From Cecembia rubra (GTDB lineage: Bacteria; Bacteroidota; Bacteroidia; Cytophagales; Cyclobacteriaceae): DNA of 64,000 nt. Within the stretch, counting starts at the first letter, position 1. Each line of letters starts with the position of its first letter. The notes beneath the pieces were generated by a model. That model saw only the letters and a program-made list of their open reading frames with translations. It was not told where the DNA came from and did no database searches. A program made the position numbers and the translations under genes. The DNA is taken from the NCBI RefSeq assembly GCF_003014575.1, contig NZ_PYGF01000016.1, positions 1 to 64,000 of the forward strand, read 5' to 3'. Of this stretch, positions 25,930 to 33,885 are shown one piece after another.

Positions 25930-27216
25930 TTACACCAATTTCACCAAAGTGGCGGCAATAGCCTCAGCAAGCTTTGAGTTCACTTTATATTTTCCAGCAT
26001 AACTTGTCCAATTGGAAACGACCTCCTGTACTTCTTGGATAATGCCTTGCGGGTTTCGGATAGAATTTTGCTTGGCTATCGCCAAAAAATCCTCTAGCAC
26101 AAAATCTTTCCTTTTGCCATTGATGCTCAGACAATGCTGACTGACCCAAACACTATCCGGCCTGTAAGCATGGCAAATATCATAGGCTGGAGAAAGACTC
26201 CATTTTCCCTTCTGATTCATTAGGAAAGCAAAGTTTTTGGTATGATCGTCACAATTTCGGGCCAGCACATTGAACACCATCCTGCGGAACAACTGCTCTG
26301 CTTCTGCATAGGTAAGCCGAAGTTGGCGCATGGTCTGAAACAGCTGTTCGTAACTGTAGCTACTGACATTATTAAAATCAAAATGCTGCAAAGCACAAAA
26401 AGTCTGCATGTGTAGCTTTTCGGTTCCGTTTACTCTATCAAAACGCTTAGTCATAAAATGAGCCCTACCCTCTTCTTCAATCAGCCTGCTTTCAGCCATT
26501 TCAATTCCAGCGTCTATCGCCATGGCATAATAAGCCATCTCCACCCGTCCATAACCAAAGGTCTCTCCAAACTGCGTATCATTGACCCCATCAAACTTGA
26601 TCAACCAATGCTCAAATCCAGCCTCCTGCAAGGTCTGCCCCGATCGGATCATTCCTGTAGCTTCATTGTATGCGATGATGGCTTTGGGTCTCGCTCCCCC
26701 CGCAGAGGTCCCCATCTTTAATACATTCAACATGACATCGCGCATAGCCTGATCTGTATTAGTTTCAAACTGCTCCCTGCTTTCCAACAACTTTTTGGTT
26801 GTCTCGACAAGGCTTGATAGCTCCAATAACTGACCTTGCTCTTGAGCAGGCAGTGTAGAAGGCTCAAACTCCAAACCGCCCATGCCTCGATTTCCTATGA
26901 AACAAAGTAATTCTACAGGATTCAGGGAGTTTTCCGGTCGTCCATGACGGGCAAGCCAGCCATTGATCAATTCATTTCCATAGCGATCAGGTAAGGAGTC
27001 CGCCAACAAACCTGGAAGTCCTTTGAATGTTGCATTGCCTCTCAATTCAGGAAAGCCATAAATACGATTCCCAAGCGGCATCCGAATTGGTGAGATATCG
27101 AGTTTATCGGATGCAAACCTGCGGTCGTATTCGAAAAAAGCCAATTCTTGACTTTCATCCCATACCACCGCTCCTATCCGCTGTCCCCATAGCTTGACAA
27201 ATGCCGTCCTTACCAT
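25930..27216 (-). CDS. hipA: HipA-type serine/threonine kinase toxin
   Basis: 428 residues. HipA kinases phosphorylate glutamyl-tRNA synthetase and cause dormancy. Visible: N-terminal domain with LPGLLADSLPDRYGN, the Gly-rich loop GTSAGGARPKAII, the HipA catalytic segment ARNCDDHTKNFAFLM (catalytic Asp and the metal-binding region), and SPAYDICHAY. Start overlaps the end of the upstream HTH gene by seven bases, the classical hipBA order. All catalytic motifs look intact. Confidence 0.92.
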   Translation of the reverse strand: MVRTAFVKLWGQRIGAVVWDESQELAFFEYDRRFASDKLDISPIRMPLGNRIYGFPELRGNATFKGLPGLLADSLPDRYGNELINGWLARHGRPENSLNPVELLCFIGNRGMGGLEFEPSTLPAQEQGQLLELSSLVETTKKLLESREQFETNTDQAMRDVMLNVLKMGTSAGGARPKAIIAYNEATGMIRSGQTLQEAGFEHWLIKFDGVNDTQFGETFGYGRVEMAYYAMAIDAGIEMAESRLIEEEGRAHFMTKRFDRVNGTEKLHMQTFCALQHFDFNNVSSYSYEQLFQTMRQLRLTYAEAEQLFRRMVFNVLARNCDDHTKNFAFLMNQKGKWSLSPAYDICHAYRPDSVWVSQHCLSINGKRKDFVLEDFLAIAKQNSIRNPQGIIQEVQEVVSNWTSYAGKYKVNSKLAEAIAATLVKLV

Positions 27217-27554
27217 CCCAGATCATCTTTAGGAGGAGATTTTTTGCTTTTGGAAGCCCTTTTCCACTTGGCCTCATCTTCTTTGGCCAGCTGCATGGGA
27301 CTGATCGGCTTTACTTCTTGAAAATGCTCCAACACATACAGCGCATCTAAAACACGAAGTATTTTTAATAGATTGGTCAGCGCAATATTCTCTCCCCTCT
27401 CCAATAAACTAAGTGTAGATCGACTGATCGCAGCCCGCTCCGCCACTTCATCTTGCGTAAGGTTCTGCTCAATCCTGCGGGATTTGATAAAGCCTCCTAT
27501 TTTTTTGAGAAGCGCTCCATCACTTATATACGATATGTATGAAAAATCACTCAT
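27210..27554 (-). CDS. hipB: HipB-type HTH antitoxin
   Basis: 114 residues with a Cro/C1-type helix-turn-helix (SRRIEQNLTQDEVAERAAIS, then RSTLSLLERGENIALTNLLK) and a Lys-rich C-terminal tail (KRASKSKKSPPKDD). Expected to bind HipA and repress the operon. Overlaps hipA by seven bases. The upstream AT-rich region has a perfect 9-bp inverted repeat at 27,647-27,673 and two copies of TTTCATTCGTTA that could be operators. Confidence 0.9.
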   Translation of the reverse strand: MSDFSYISYISDGALLKKIGGFIKSRRIEQNLTQDEVAERAAISRSTLSLLERGENIALTNLLKILRVLDALYVLEHFQEVKPISPMQLAKEDEAKWKRASKSKKSPPKDDLGW

Positions 27555-27785
27555 TATATGACAAATTAAGCTATTATGACTTATTTTTCATACAAATATA
27601 CAACTATTTTTCAATACAAAAAACATATTTTGAATGATTTTTCATTCGTTAATAGTAATTTAATCTATTAACGAGTATTATTTCATTCGTTATTTTAATT
27701 TATAAATAACAATTTTGATTGATGAAATAGTTTTTACAAAAAGCATTTTTCAAAAATAGTTTTTCAAGAAAGCGTATTAATAATT
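27555..27785. promoter_or_regulatory. AT-rich control region upstream of hipBA
   Basis: Contains CGTTAATAG (27647-27655), nine bases, CTATTAACG (27665-27673): a perfect inverted repeat, plus direct repeats of TTTCATTCGTTA at about 27,640 and 27,680. HipB-type repressors bind palindromes upstream of their operon. The distance (about 95 bases from the hipB start) is longer than usual, so the assignment is tentative. Confidence 0.4.
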
Positions 27786-27888
27786 GTTTCACGCAACGAG
27801 CGCCAAGGGTATCGCAACGACCGCAGCGATGATATATTGACTGCCTTTGCGTTCGTAGCGTTTTTATCGTTGCGCCCGTTGCGTGAAA
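27786..27888. repeat. GC-rich palindromic repeat, copy 3
   Basis: Outer arms TTTCACGCAACGAGCGC (from 27788) and GCGCCCGTTGCGTGAAA (to about 27888) are nearly exact complements. It sits between the tail of the deleted agmatine deiminase gene and the hipBA control region. Confidence 0.85.
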
Positions 27889-27977
27889 TATTAACGCTGA
27901 AATTGGTTGAAATTCAATTGGTTGCCAACAACTCAATCATAGATAGTTTTGATAAAGCCATTATTAAAACTCCTGAT

Positions 27978-28661
27978 TTACCTCAAAACTCTCCTTTCGG
28001 GTTCCTGTTGTGTACTGCAATGTATACCTCCACCATGCCAATTCAGCATCAAAGCATCTACAAAAACAATTTTACGACTGGGAAATGCTTGTTTGAACAA
28101 ACCTTCGATGGTCAGATTTCCTTTAATCCATTTGGCATCGGTGGCAACAGCCATTAGGCTGTCCACTTTTGCTCTGTCAATTGTTCTTGTTTTTTCTCTA
28201 AATATCTCTAAACTATCCAAGATAGTAGAATCTCTGAGTACCCTCCAATCCAAGCTCCCATATCCATTCCACTCAAAATCTACCGCTCCTAATTCTCCTT
28301 GGTGATTGACCACAAAAGCAGCACCATGATCCCTGATCCAGTGAGCCTCTCCCGGCATTACAAAGAATTGAATTTTGCTAATATCCACACCCAAGCTGTC
28401 CAATTTCTTTTGAGCAATCTGCATGATACTATCCGAAGGAGAGGCCATTTTGATCTGCACATGTGCATCAATCGCTTTCATCACTTCGCTCATGACTCTC
28501 TTGTAGTCAGTAGCCCACTCGCCCATGATCCAGGTTCCAAACCACACCGCTTCATGGGGTTCGAATTCCCCAGGCATGTAGAATGCAGTTGGGTCTTGAT
28601 GCTCTTGCTTACAGGTGAAAAGGATAAGGACTAAAATGGTAAAGAGAGCTAGTTTTTTCAT
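27978..28661 (-). pseudogene. internally deleted agmatine deiminase gene
   Basis: 227 residues in one open frame. The lipoprotein signal (LILFTCKQE) and N-terminal half (FEPHEAVWFGTW, HWIRDHGAAFVVN, WIKGNLTIEG) match the family, then the frame passes straight to the C-terminal AFPSRKIVFVDALMLNWHGG and IHCSTQQEPE. About 180 residues, including the catalytic His segment, are missing without a frameshift. The catalytic Cys remains. Presumably inactive as a deiminase. The homologue at 24,421-25,710 is complete. Confidence 0.85.
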
Positions 28662-28683
28662 GAATTTTTAGATGGTTTATAAT

Positions 28684-28810
28684 TGTTCATGCAACTAAGG
28701 CAAAGAAGCTCATCCTTTACTTCCTTGGAATCTCCCAATGGTCGGGTACGGCTTCACAAAAGAAACGCTGCGCTCGTTGCGTGAAAGTCGTTGCGCTCGT
28801 TGCGAGAAAC
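28684..28810. repeat. GC-rich palindromic repeat, copy 4 (degenerate left arm)
   Basis: The left arm GTTCATGCAACTAAGGCAAA is degraded. The right side has two CGTTGCGCTCGTTGCG-type words ending GCGTGAAA and GCGAGAAA. It begins 22 bases upstream of the deleted agmatine deiminase start. Confidence 0.7.
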
Positions 28811-28829
28811 TTTTAAACTATTTAACATC

Positions 28830-29021
28830 TTAATCAGATAAAATTTTAGCAATCCTCGGCTGCTCAACTTTCTGCAATTCAGCGGCTTTTTGTTCCACTG
28901 CTTCAAAGACCCTCAAAAAATTCTCTTGGGTCACCTTTTTCAACTCGCTTTCTTCATGCGTCAGCTCTACTTTGCCTGTACAGGAAATCATAACAATAAA
29001 GAACAAGCCATATATTTTCAT
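28830..29021 (-). CDS. small putative lipoprotein
   Basis: 63 residues: signal peptide with lipobox VMISCTG, then a short, charged, helical segment rich in Glu and Lys (HEESELKKVTQENFLRVFEA). No family recognised. It could be a genuine small lipoprotein or, given the deletions in neighbouring genes, a shortened remnant. Confidence 0.5.
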   Translation of the reverse strand: MKIYGLFFIVMISCTGKVELTHEESELKKVTQENFLRVFEAVEQKAAELQKVEQPRIAKILSD

Positions 29022-29060
29022 GGTTGAAAATTGATTATAATTAAAACATAGATAGTTACC

Positions 29061-29201
29061 TCAACCTAATGAAGCTACAGATAAAAAGCCCTTTAAATAA
29101 TCCAATAGCATCATAATTAGGAAAAGGATTGTACCAATCAAGGCAGCGCAGCCCCCTATCACACAGGTATGGGCCAGGATATTTTCAGATTGAACTTTCA
29201 T
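29061..29201 (-). CDS. possible 46-residue membrane peptide
   Basis: From the ATG at 29201 the frame encodes MKVQSENILAHTCVIGGCAA followed by a single hydrophobic helix (LIGTILFLIMMLLDYLKGFL). No homologue is recognised. Support comes from the shared motif 68 bases upstream, which otherwise precedes genes. The longer frame to 29342 runs through that motif and is unlikely. Confidence 0.35.
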   Translation of the reverse strand: MKVQSENILAHTCVIGGCAALIGTILFLIMMLLDYLKGFLSVASLG

Positions 29202-29268
29202 AGTGTTGATAACTTGATAAAACATTGAATATGAATATCCTATAAATGTACAGAAATGACAAAGTGCG

Positions 29269-29290
29269 GACAATACCCTAATTATGTGAT
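29269..29290 (-). promoter_or_regulatory. shared motif upstream of small membrane peptide
   Basis: GACAATACCCTAATTATGTGAT on the plus strand, matching the consensus except at the first bases. Confidence 0.5.
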
Positions 29291-29344
29291 ATCGAGGCAA
29301 AACGTTTAAAAATAAAACAGTGTGTTGTGAAATTAAAAACAAGA

Positions 29345-29365
29345 TACTAACTTTAAACGTTAGTA
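29345..29365 (+). promoter_or_regulatory. candidate HigA operator
   Basis: TACTAAC (29345-29351), seven bases, GTTAGTA (29359-29365): perfect 7-bp arms 16 bases before the higB start. HigA-type antitoxins autorepress through such palindromes. Confidence 0.55.
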
Positions 29366-29381
29366 ACGCAAGGCAAGACTG

Positions 29382-29666
29382 ATGATAAAAGATTTTGGTG
29401 ATAAAGAAACTGAAAAAATTTGGAACGGTATCTTTTCAAGAAAACTACCAAATGAAATTCAGCATGCTGCAAGAAGAAAATTAAGAATGCTTCATAATGC
29501 CCAAAGTCTTCAAGATTTGAGGATTCCACCAGCAAATAGACTTGAAAAACTCAAAGGAAATCTATCTTCATTTTACAGTCTCAGAATCAATGATCAGTGG
29601 AGGATCATATTTGTATGGGACAATAATGATGCTTACCAAGTTCAAATATTAGATTATCATTCATAA
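29382..29666 (+). CDS. higB: HigB/RelE-family toxin
   Basis: 94 residues. RelE-superfamily mRNA interferase of the HigB (plasmid-maintenance killer) type: PNEIQHAARRKLRMLHNAQS, DLRIPPANRLEKLKGNLSSF and the C-terminal RINDQWRIIFVWDNNDAYQV with the conserved YSLRINDQWRI strand. HigB cleaves ribosome-bound mRNA. One base separates its stop from the antitoxin gene. Toxin-first order is typical of higBA. Confidence 0.92.
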   Translation: MIKDFGDKETEKIWNGIFSRKLPNEIQHAARRKLRMLHNAQSLQDLRIPPANRLEKLKGNLSSFYSLRINDQWRIIFVWDNNDAYQVQILDYHS

Positions 29667-29667
29667 A

Positions 29668-29967
29668 ATGGAAAAGCTTAAAAACATTCATCCAGGTGAA
29701 ATTTTATTAGAGGAGTTTTTAATTCCTATGGAAATTTCTGCTTACAAATTGGCTAAGGAAACATTTATTCCTCAAACGAGAGTTTCTGAAATCATCAAGG
29801 GCAATAGAAGGATTACTGCTGATACTGCACTTCGATTAAGCAAGTTCTTCGGAACTAGCCCTAAATTTTGGTTAGGATTACAGGATGACTTTGACCTAGA
29901 AGAGGAACAAGATTTAAAATCAAAAGAACTGGATAAAATCATTCCTGTTGAAGATTCGGGTGTTTGA
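29668..29967 (+). CDS. higA: HigA-family antitoxin
   Basis: 99 residues with the HigA signature HPGEILLEEFLIPMEISAYK, a helix-turn-helix (PQTRVSEIIKGNRRITADTA) and SKFFGTSPKFWLGLQDDFDL. It neutralises HigB and represses the operon. The acidic C-terminal tail (EEEQDLKSKELD) follows. Cotranscribed with higB. Confidence 0.93.
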   Translation: MEKLKNIHPGEILLEEFLIPMEISAYKLAKETFIPQTRVSEIIKGNRRITADTALRLSKFFGTSPKFWLGLQDDFDLEEEQDLKSKELDKIIPVEDSGV

Positions 29968-29984
29968 TGGTTTTTTTAAAAAAA

Positions 29985-30067
29985 TTTCACGCCACGTGCG
30001 CAAAGAGAAAACGCAACGATCGCAACGAATTCTTGCCGTTTTTTCGCTGCGTTCGCCGCGTGAAACC
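29985..30067. repeat. GC-rich palindromic repeat, copy 5
   Basis: Arms TTTCACGCCACGTGCGC and GCGTTCGCCGCGTGAAA with ACGCAACGATCGCAACGA between. It lies between the convergent higA and GxxExxY genes. Confidence 0.8.
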
Positions 30068-30081
30068 ATCAATTTTTTAAA

Positions 30082-30459
30082 TCAAAGATTATTGACAATT
30101 CGATGAATCCCATCTTTAAGATATTTGACATTAAAATTTATAAGTAGACCAAGCTTTTTCTCTGATAGCTTCAAATATGTCAAGGTTTGGGCAAAATGTA
30201 CAGGTGCTAGAGCTTCGTTGGCTTTAATTTCTACGATCACCTTGTTTTCAACCAGCAAATCAAGTCTAAAGCCTGCTTCAAATTTTATTTCTTTGTAAAT
30301 AAGAGGGACCGGCACTTGAGATACCACAAAAATACCAGCCTGAATCAATTCAAACTCCAAAGCTTTTTCATAAACTGACTCCAATAATCCCGGGCCCAAG
30401 TTTCTATGAATTTCAAAAGCCTTATCCAGAATGACAGTTGCAATTTCATTTTCCTTCAT
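30082..30459 (-). CDS. GxxExxY protein
   Basis: 125 residues of the GxxExxY family, named after the motif seen here as GLLESVYE. The core has features of a PD-(D/E)XK nuclease-like fold: RLDLLVENKVIVEIKA with the Asp and E-x-K residues, then VHFAQTLTYLKLSEKKLGLL and INFNVKYLKDGIHRIV. Family members are widespread in Bacteroidota and have no firm function. It stands alone between two palindromic repeats. Confidence 0.9.
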   Translation of the reverse strand: MKENEIATVILDKAFEIHRNLGPGLLESVYEKALEFELIQAGIFVVSQVPVPLIYKEIKFEAGFRLDLLVENKVIVEIKANEALAPVHFAQTLTYLKLSEKKLGLLINFNVKYLKDGIHRIVNNL

Positions 30460-30566
30460 GACTTAAAAATTGGTTTTTATCAAATTTCCAATCAAAGAAT
30501 TTTTCTACCAATTCTGAGGCAAGAGATAATCGATTAATTATCCGTTTAATCATTTTCATTTAAAAA

Positions 30567-30669
30567 TTTCACGCAGCGACCGCAGAGATAAAACGCAGCG
30601 ACCGCAGCGAAATATGGACATCTTATTCGTTGCGAACGTTGCGTGAAACCGCTGCGCCCGCTGCGTGAA
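30567..30669. repeat. GC-rich palindromic repeat, copy 6
   Basis: Left arm TTTCACGCAGCGACCGCAGA, right arm CGTTGCGAACGTTGCGTGAAA, then an extra CGCTGCGCCCGCTGCGTGAA word. It lies downstream of the YceI-like gene. Confidence 0.85.
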
Positions 30670-30691
30670 CAAAAAAGCTAAAATCTTAGAT

Positions 30692-31210
30692 CTAAAACTC
30701 AATAATGATCCTCACCTCGTCAGAAAGCACCAAACTCTTCTCTCCTAGCCCGAAATCCAATCGATCAATTACAAACTCTCCCTTAAACTTCTGCTGCCTT
30801 CCTGTTTGGGACAAAGTAAATGGGATTTCAACTTCCCTTTTTACATCCCGGATCTGCAACTCAAAAATCCCTACAAAAGCGTTCTTACCTTTTGCCTTAA
30901 AAGATTTGGATTCCAAACTAATGGAAGGAAATTTTTGGATATGGAAGTACTCCCGCCCATGTAGATGCTTATCTCTTAATTTAATTCCTGTTTGAATACT
31001 TTCTGGATTGGCTTTTCCTCGGATACTTGATTGATCCAATCTCTTTGAATCAAAATCCACCTCCACCTCCCAATCTGAAATCATTCCATCCACAGTAATT
31101 CCCGCATTTTTGATTTTGAATTGGATAGGGCTTTCTGGTTTAACCGATTGAGCTATAAGCAAACACGGAACTAATGCAAAAACCAAAAACAATCTATTTT
31201 TCTTATTAAT
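30692..31210 (-). CDS. YceI-like protein with ATT in place of a start codon
   Basis: The body matches the YceI lipid-binding fold: ITVDGMISDWEVEVDFDSKR, the AFVGIFELQIRDVKREVEIP strand pair and FVIDRLDFGLGEKSLVLSDE near the C-terminus. A normal signal peptide (NKKNRLFLVFALVPCLLIAQ) begins at codon ATT at 31,210-31,208, where an ATG would be expected. The frame stays open upstream through repeat copy 7 to ATG 31,294, but that extension is repeat sequence. Either ATT/TTG initiation is used or the gene has lost its start. Lies downstream of the diheme cytochrome gene. Confidence 0.65.
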   Translation of the reverse strand: MNKKNRLFLVFALVPCLLIAQSVKPESPIQFKIKNAGITVDGMISDWEVEVDFDSKRLDQSSIRGKANPESIQTGIKLRDKHLHGREYFHIQKFPSISLESKSFKAKGKNAFVGIFELQIRDVKREVEIPFTLSQTGRQQKFKGEFVIDRLDFGLGEKSLVLSDEVRIIIEF

Positions 31211-31220
31211 TAAAACTAGG

Positions 31221-31263
31221 TTCACGCAGCTGGCGCAAAGAATACGCAATGATCGCCACGGGG
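31221..31263. repeat. GC-rich palindromic repeat, copy 7 (half element)
   Basis: Only the left arm is present: TTCACGCAGCTGGCGCAAAG then ACGCAATGATCGCCACG. It lies about ten bases upstream of the YceI signal-peptide codons, overlapping the expected leader and start region. Confidence 0.65.
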
Positions 31264-31314
31264 CTAAAACAATATCTAAATATCCAATATCCATCAATAT
31301 CAATTTTTAAAAGT

Positions 31315-32865
31315 TTAAAGTGTCAACAAATACGCAACTAAAGCCTTCCTATCCCCTTCATTCAACTCCATCCCAAATTCATGACCTTTAACTGCCTTGG
31401 TTTTGATATCATGTGGCTTGAATCCTGTAGGCACATAATCATCTCTCAGTCTCGCTGGATCAAATAGATCCTCCAGCTTAGCTAATGAAGCATCATGTAA
31501 AAAGGGGCCTCTATACCACAGCCCCAACAAAGAAGGAACTTTGTAATACCCTGTTCCTCTACGGGTATTCAAGGTATATCCTGGGTCAGTACCAACCGAA
31601 ATATCGAAGACATCATATTTATCAAAGTGTTCATCAGGTACTTCAAACCCATCAGCAGGAGTCAGCTTATTGTTTGTAAAAAGCGGCGGGGTATGACAAG
31701 TCACGCAACCTTGTTCCGCAAAAATGATCTTCCCCCGCTCGCTGACAGTTGATGGTTTATAAGGGTTTTCCGGTGGGGTCAATGAATAAACATATTTTGC
31801 AATAGCATATAATTGTGCATCTGAATGTCGGTCATGGGTTCCTGGAAAAAAGATGGGTTCTCCATTATTTAGCCTTTCTTTTGTCAAGCCTATGGAATTG
31901 TAGTCTCCATAGAAATTCAAAAAATCCAATGCCTGATTCATAGCAATGTAGCGCATCATATCTTCTATATTCCTGTGTTGACCCAAACCTCCATGGTCTA
32001 GGTATTTCCGGTCTTTTACACCAATCAAGTTTGGCGCTTGGGGTGGATACAGGATACTGGTTCCTTGTCTACCAAACGCACCTTCCGGAACTGCCTTATA
32101 GGCTTCCAGAATAAATTCTCTTCCACTGGCCAGCAATTTCCCATGAGGATCACCTTCCACAAAAGGACTTCCGAAAAGAATATTGGTAATACCCTGCACT
32201 CCTCGTTCAGAAACTCCATCGGACTCTAAAGCAAATGCAAAAGCCTTATCCCCAGGCCAGTTTCCTTGTGCTCCTTTCAATAGACTACCATCTTCCATGA
32301 TCCGGGTATGGCACATGGCACAGGAAAGATTCCCCAAATACACCTTCCCTTTTCCTGCTACAACCCACTGTGCAAAAGGCATGATTCCCTCTGGTGTCAA
32401 AGGCATGCCTGTACTGGAATAAAAATACGGATTGCGGACATGTTGGGTATTGATTATAGCTCCTAGGGTATCAATTGGATAGTCAAAGAGTAACTCACCT
32501 GCTTTGATCCAGTCCTCCTCTGTAACTAATTTACTTTCATCAAATACAATTTCTGCTTCCTGTTCGTGCAACCATTCCCAGTATCCTTCTGGTTCATAAT
32601 CTGGATGGTAGACAGGATAAGTTTTGTAGATGACTCTTTCTGGGAGCTTATAGTAAAAAGCTTCTGATACAGGTTGTGCCGAATATGCTGGATTTGAATT
32701 AGGCAGCTCCCAATCCTTCATGGCTTCATCTGTCCAGATACGTGGAATATCCCTAACAGAAAAATAAGAAACCCCTTGATTACTCAACCCAAAAGCCAGA
32801 AATGGCAATATCATACAGGCATACAGCCACAAGGGGAGTCTAGAAAGCCATTTTTTGATTTTCAT
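31315..32865 (-). CDS. diheme cytochrome c (peroxidase-like)
   Basis: 516 residues. An N-terminal membrane helix (about residues 12-28) anchors a large periplasmic part. Two heme c motifs are present: CAMCH (near residue 182) and CVTCH (near residue 394), the second followed by the typical TPPLFTNNKLTPADGF and a LGLWYRGPFLHDASLAKLEDL distal segment like that of cytochrome c peroxidase/MauG proteins. The middle has PPQAPNLIGVKDRKYLDHGG. Likely reduces peroxide or transfers electrons in the periplasm. The shared motif lies about 53 bases upstream. Confidence 0.85.
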   Translation of the reverse strand: MKIKKWLSRLPLWLYACMILPFLAFGLSNQGVSYFSVRDIPRIWTDEAMKDWELPNSNPAYSAQPVSEAFYYKLPERVIYKTYPVYHPDYEPEGYWEWLHEQEAEIVFDESKLVTEEDWIKAGELLFDYPIDTLGAIINTQHVRNPYFYSSTGMPLTPEGIMPFAQWVVAGKGKVYLGNLSCAMCHTRIMEDGSLLKGAQGNWPGDKAFAFALESDGVSERGVQGITNILFGSPFVEGDPHGKLLASGREFILEAYKAVPEGAFGRQGTSILYPPQAPNLIGVKDRKYLDHGGLGQHRNIEDMMRYIAMNQALDFLNFYGDYNSIGLTKERLNNGEPIFFPGTHDRHSDAQLYAIAKYVYSLTPPENPYKPSTVSERGKIIFAEQGCVTCHTPPLFTNNKLTPADGFEVPDEHFDKYDVFDISVGTDPGYTLNTRRGTGYYKVPSLLGLWYRGPFLHDASLAKLEDLFDPARLRDDYVPTGFKPHDIKTKAVKGHEFGMELNEGDRKALVAYLLTL

Positions 32866-32917
32866 ATTAATACTTTATTTTCAACCACTTACACAAGTTA
32901 ACACTTTCAAAAATCTA

Positions 32918-32940
32918 CCACAATACCCTAATCAGGGGAT
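32918..32940 (-). promoter_or_regulatory. shared motif upstream of diheme cytochrome gene
   Basis: CCACAATACCCTAATCAGGGGAT on the plus strand. The CCACAATACCCTAAT half is exact. The ATGTGAT half is changed to AGGGGAT. Confidence 0.45.
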
Positions 32941-32952
32941 ATGGTTTGGGTA

Positions 32953-32987
32953 AAGACCTGTCAGGTTTTGAAAACCTGACAGGTCTT
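32953..32987. terminator. perfect 17-bp palindrome between two genes
   Basis: AAGACCTGTCAGGTTTT, one base, then its exact complement. It lies 12 bases after the stop of the lipoprotein gene and could end its transcript. The perfect arms and single-base centre also fit a dispersed palindromic element. No long T run follows on the minus strand. Confidence 0.5.
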
Positions 32988-32998
32988 CAAGCTAAAGC

Positions 32999-33688
32999 CT
33001 ACCAAATCCTCAATTCAACATCTTGTCTAGCCTTAGTTCTAGAAATCACCTTATACTCAAATTTCTGATTGGTACCTGACATTGTTCCTTCTGATTCTAT
33101 TACCAACAAATAGTCTTCCTCAGACCTAGGCTTATTGTACTCTTCGTAGCGGGAAGCCACTCCTTTCCTTGGATTGAGGGCTTCCAATTCAGGAAGAGTT
33201 AAGACTCCATCCGCCATAGCATTTGCCAATAAGCCACTATCCACAAACCAAACAGGCATATTCGATCCTGCACCATAAGCAATGGCTGGAAAAGTACCCA
33301 TTGGTGCATTTGGTTCGATCAAACCTTGTCCGGATAGTGTCAATGGGCAAAAAAATCCATTGGGAACATGGTACAAATCCAGCAAGTTAAATTCAGGATC
33401 AATGCACTCTACCTGCCGCATCATGGGAATCACAACCGTTCCATTAGATTCCATCAATAAAACATCCGGACCAAGGACTGCAATTCTTGCGTAAAATGGT
33501 GGCCCAGGATCATCCTCTGGAAAGGCCAACTCGATGAATGACGGATTGGCTTTCAGTTTCTCGTATTCCATCCGTGCTTTTTCAAGCTCTGAAACTGTAG
33601 TCTCAGCATCGTCATTAGAGCATGCAATTATCAAAAAAGTAAGACCGATAAATAAGTTGATTAACAAATAGTTTCCAATTCTTTTCAT
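32999..33688 (-). CDS. hypothetical lipoprotein
   Basis: 229 residues with a lipoprotein signal (LTFLIIACSNDD). After a Glu-rich helix (SELEKARMEYEKLKAN) the protein has short strands and Pro/Gly-rich loops (FPEDDPGPPFYARIAVLGPD, ECIDPEFNLLDLYHVPNGFF) with two Cys that could form a disulfide. No family is recognised. It is monocistronic by layout, with its own downstream palindrome. Likely exposed on the outer membrane. Confidence 0.8.
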   Translation of the reverse strand: MKRIGNYLLINLFIGLTFLIIACSNDDAETTVSELEKARMEYEKLKANPSFIELAFPEDDPGPPFYARIAVLGPDVLLMESNGTVVIPMMRQVECIDPEFNLLDLYHVPNGFFCPLTLSGQGLIEPNAPMGTFPAIAYGAGSNMPVWFVDSGLLANAMADGVLTLPELEALNPRKGVASRYEEYNKPRSEEDYLLVIESEGTMSGTNQKFEYKVISRTKARQDVELRIW

Positions 33689-33780
33689 GACTTTAAGAAT
33701 TAAGGTTTAACAATGATTACCCTACAAACCTATATTCCAGATCAAAAAATGGATAGTAAGAAAGCGACATGTTTATTGAG

Positions 33781-33885
33781 TAGCGAGAGACGAGAAGCAA
33801 GATATTAGAATCAAGAGGCATGAATTAAGAAAAAAAGAGAATTGGAAAAAGATGGCGTGTCTCGTTTCTAATCTCTCGCTGCTAG
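33781..33885. repeat. inverted repeat downstream of AraC-type gene
   Basis: TAGCGAGAGACGAGAAGCAA (33781-33800) is repeated in inverted, imperfect form at about 33857-33883 (GTCTCGTTTCTAATCTCTCG then CTGCTA). The right arm reaches into the last codons of the AraC-type gene. A GC-poorer palindrome family, distinct from the TTTCACGC repeats. Confidence 0.6.

Noticed and set aside
27700-27936. 78-residue minus-strand frame
   Set aside because: Made mostly of repeat copy 3 and AT-rich sequence, with no protein-like pattern.
24241-31263. CRISPR array or integron attC sites suggested by repeated palindromes
   Set aside because: Copies are far apart, surround ordinary genes and have no paired AAC/GTT cores. 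REP/MITE-like is a better reading.
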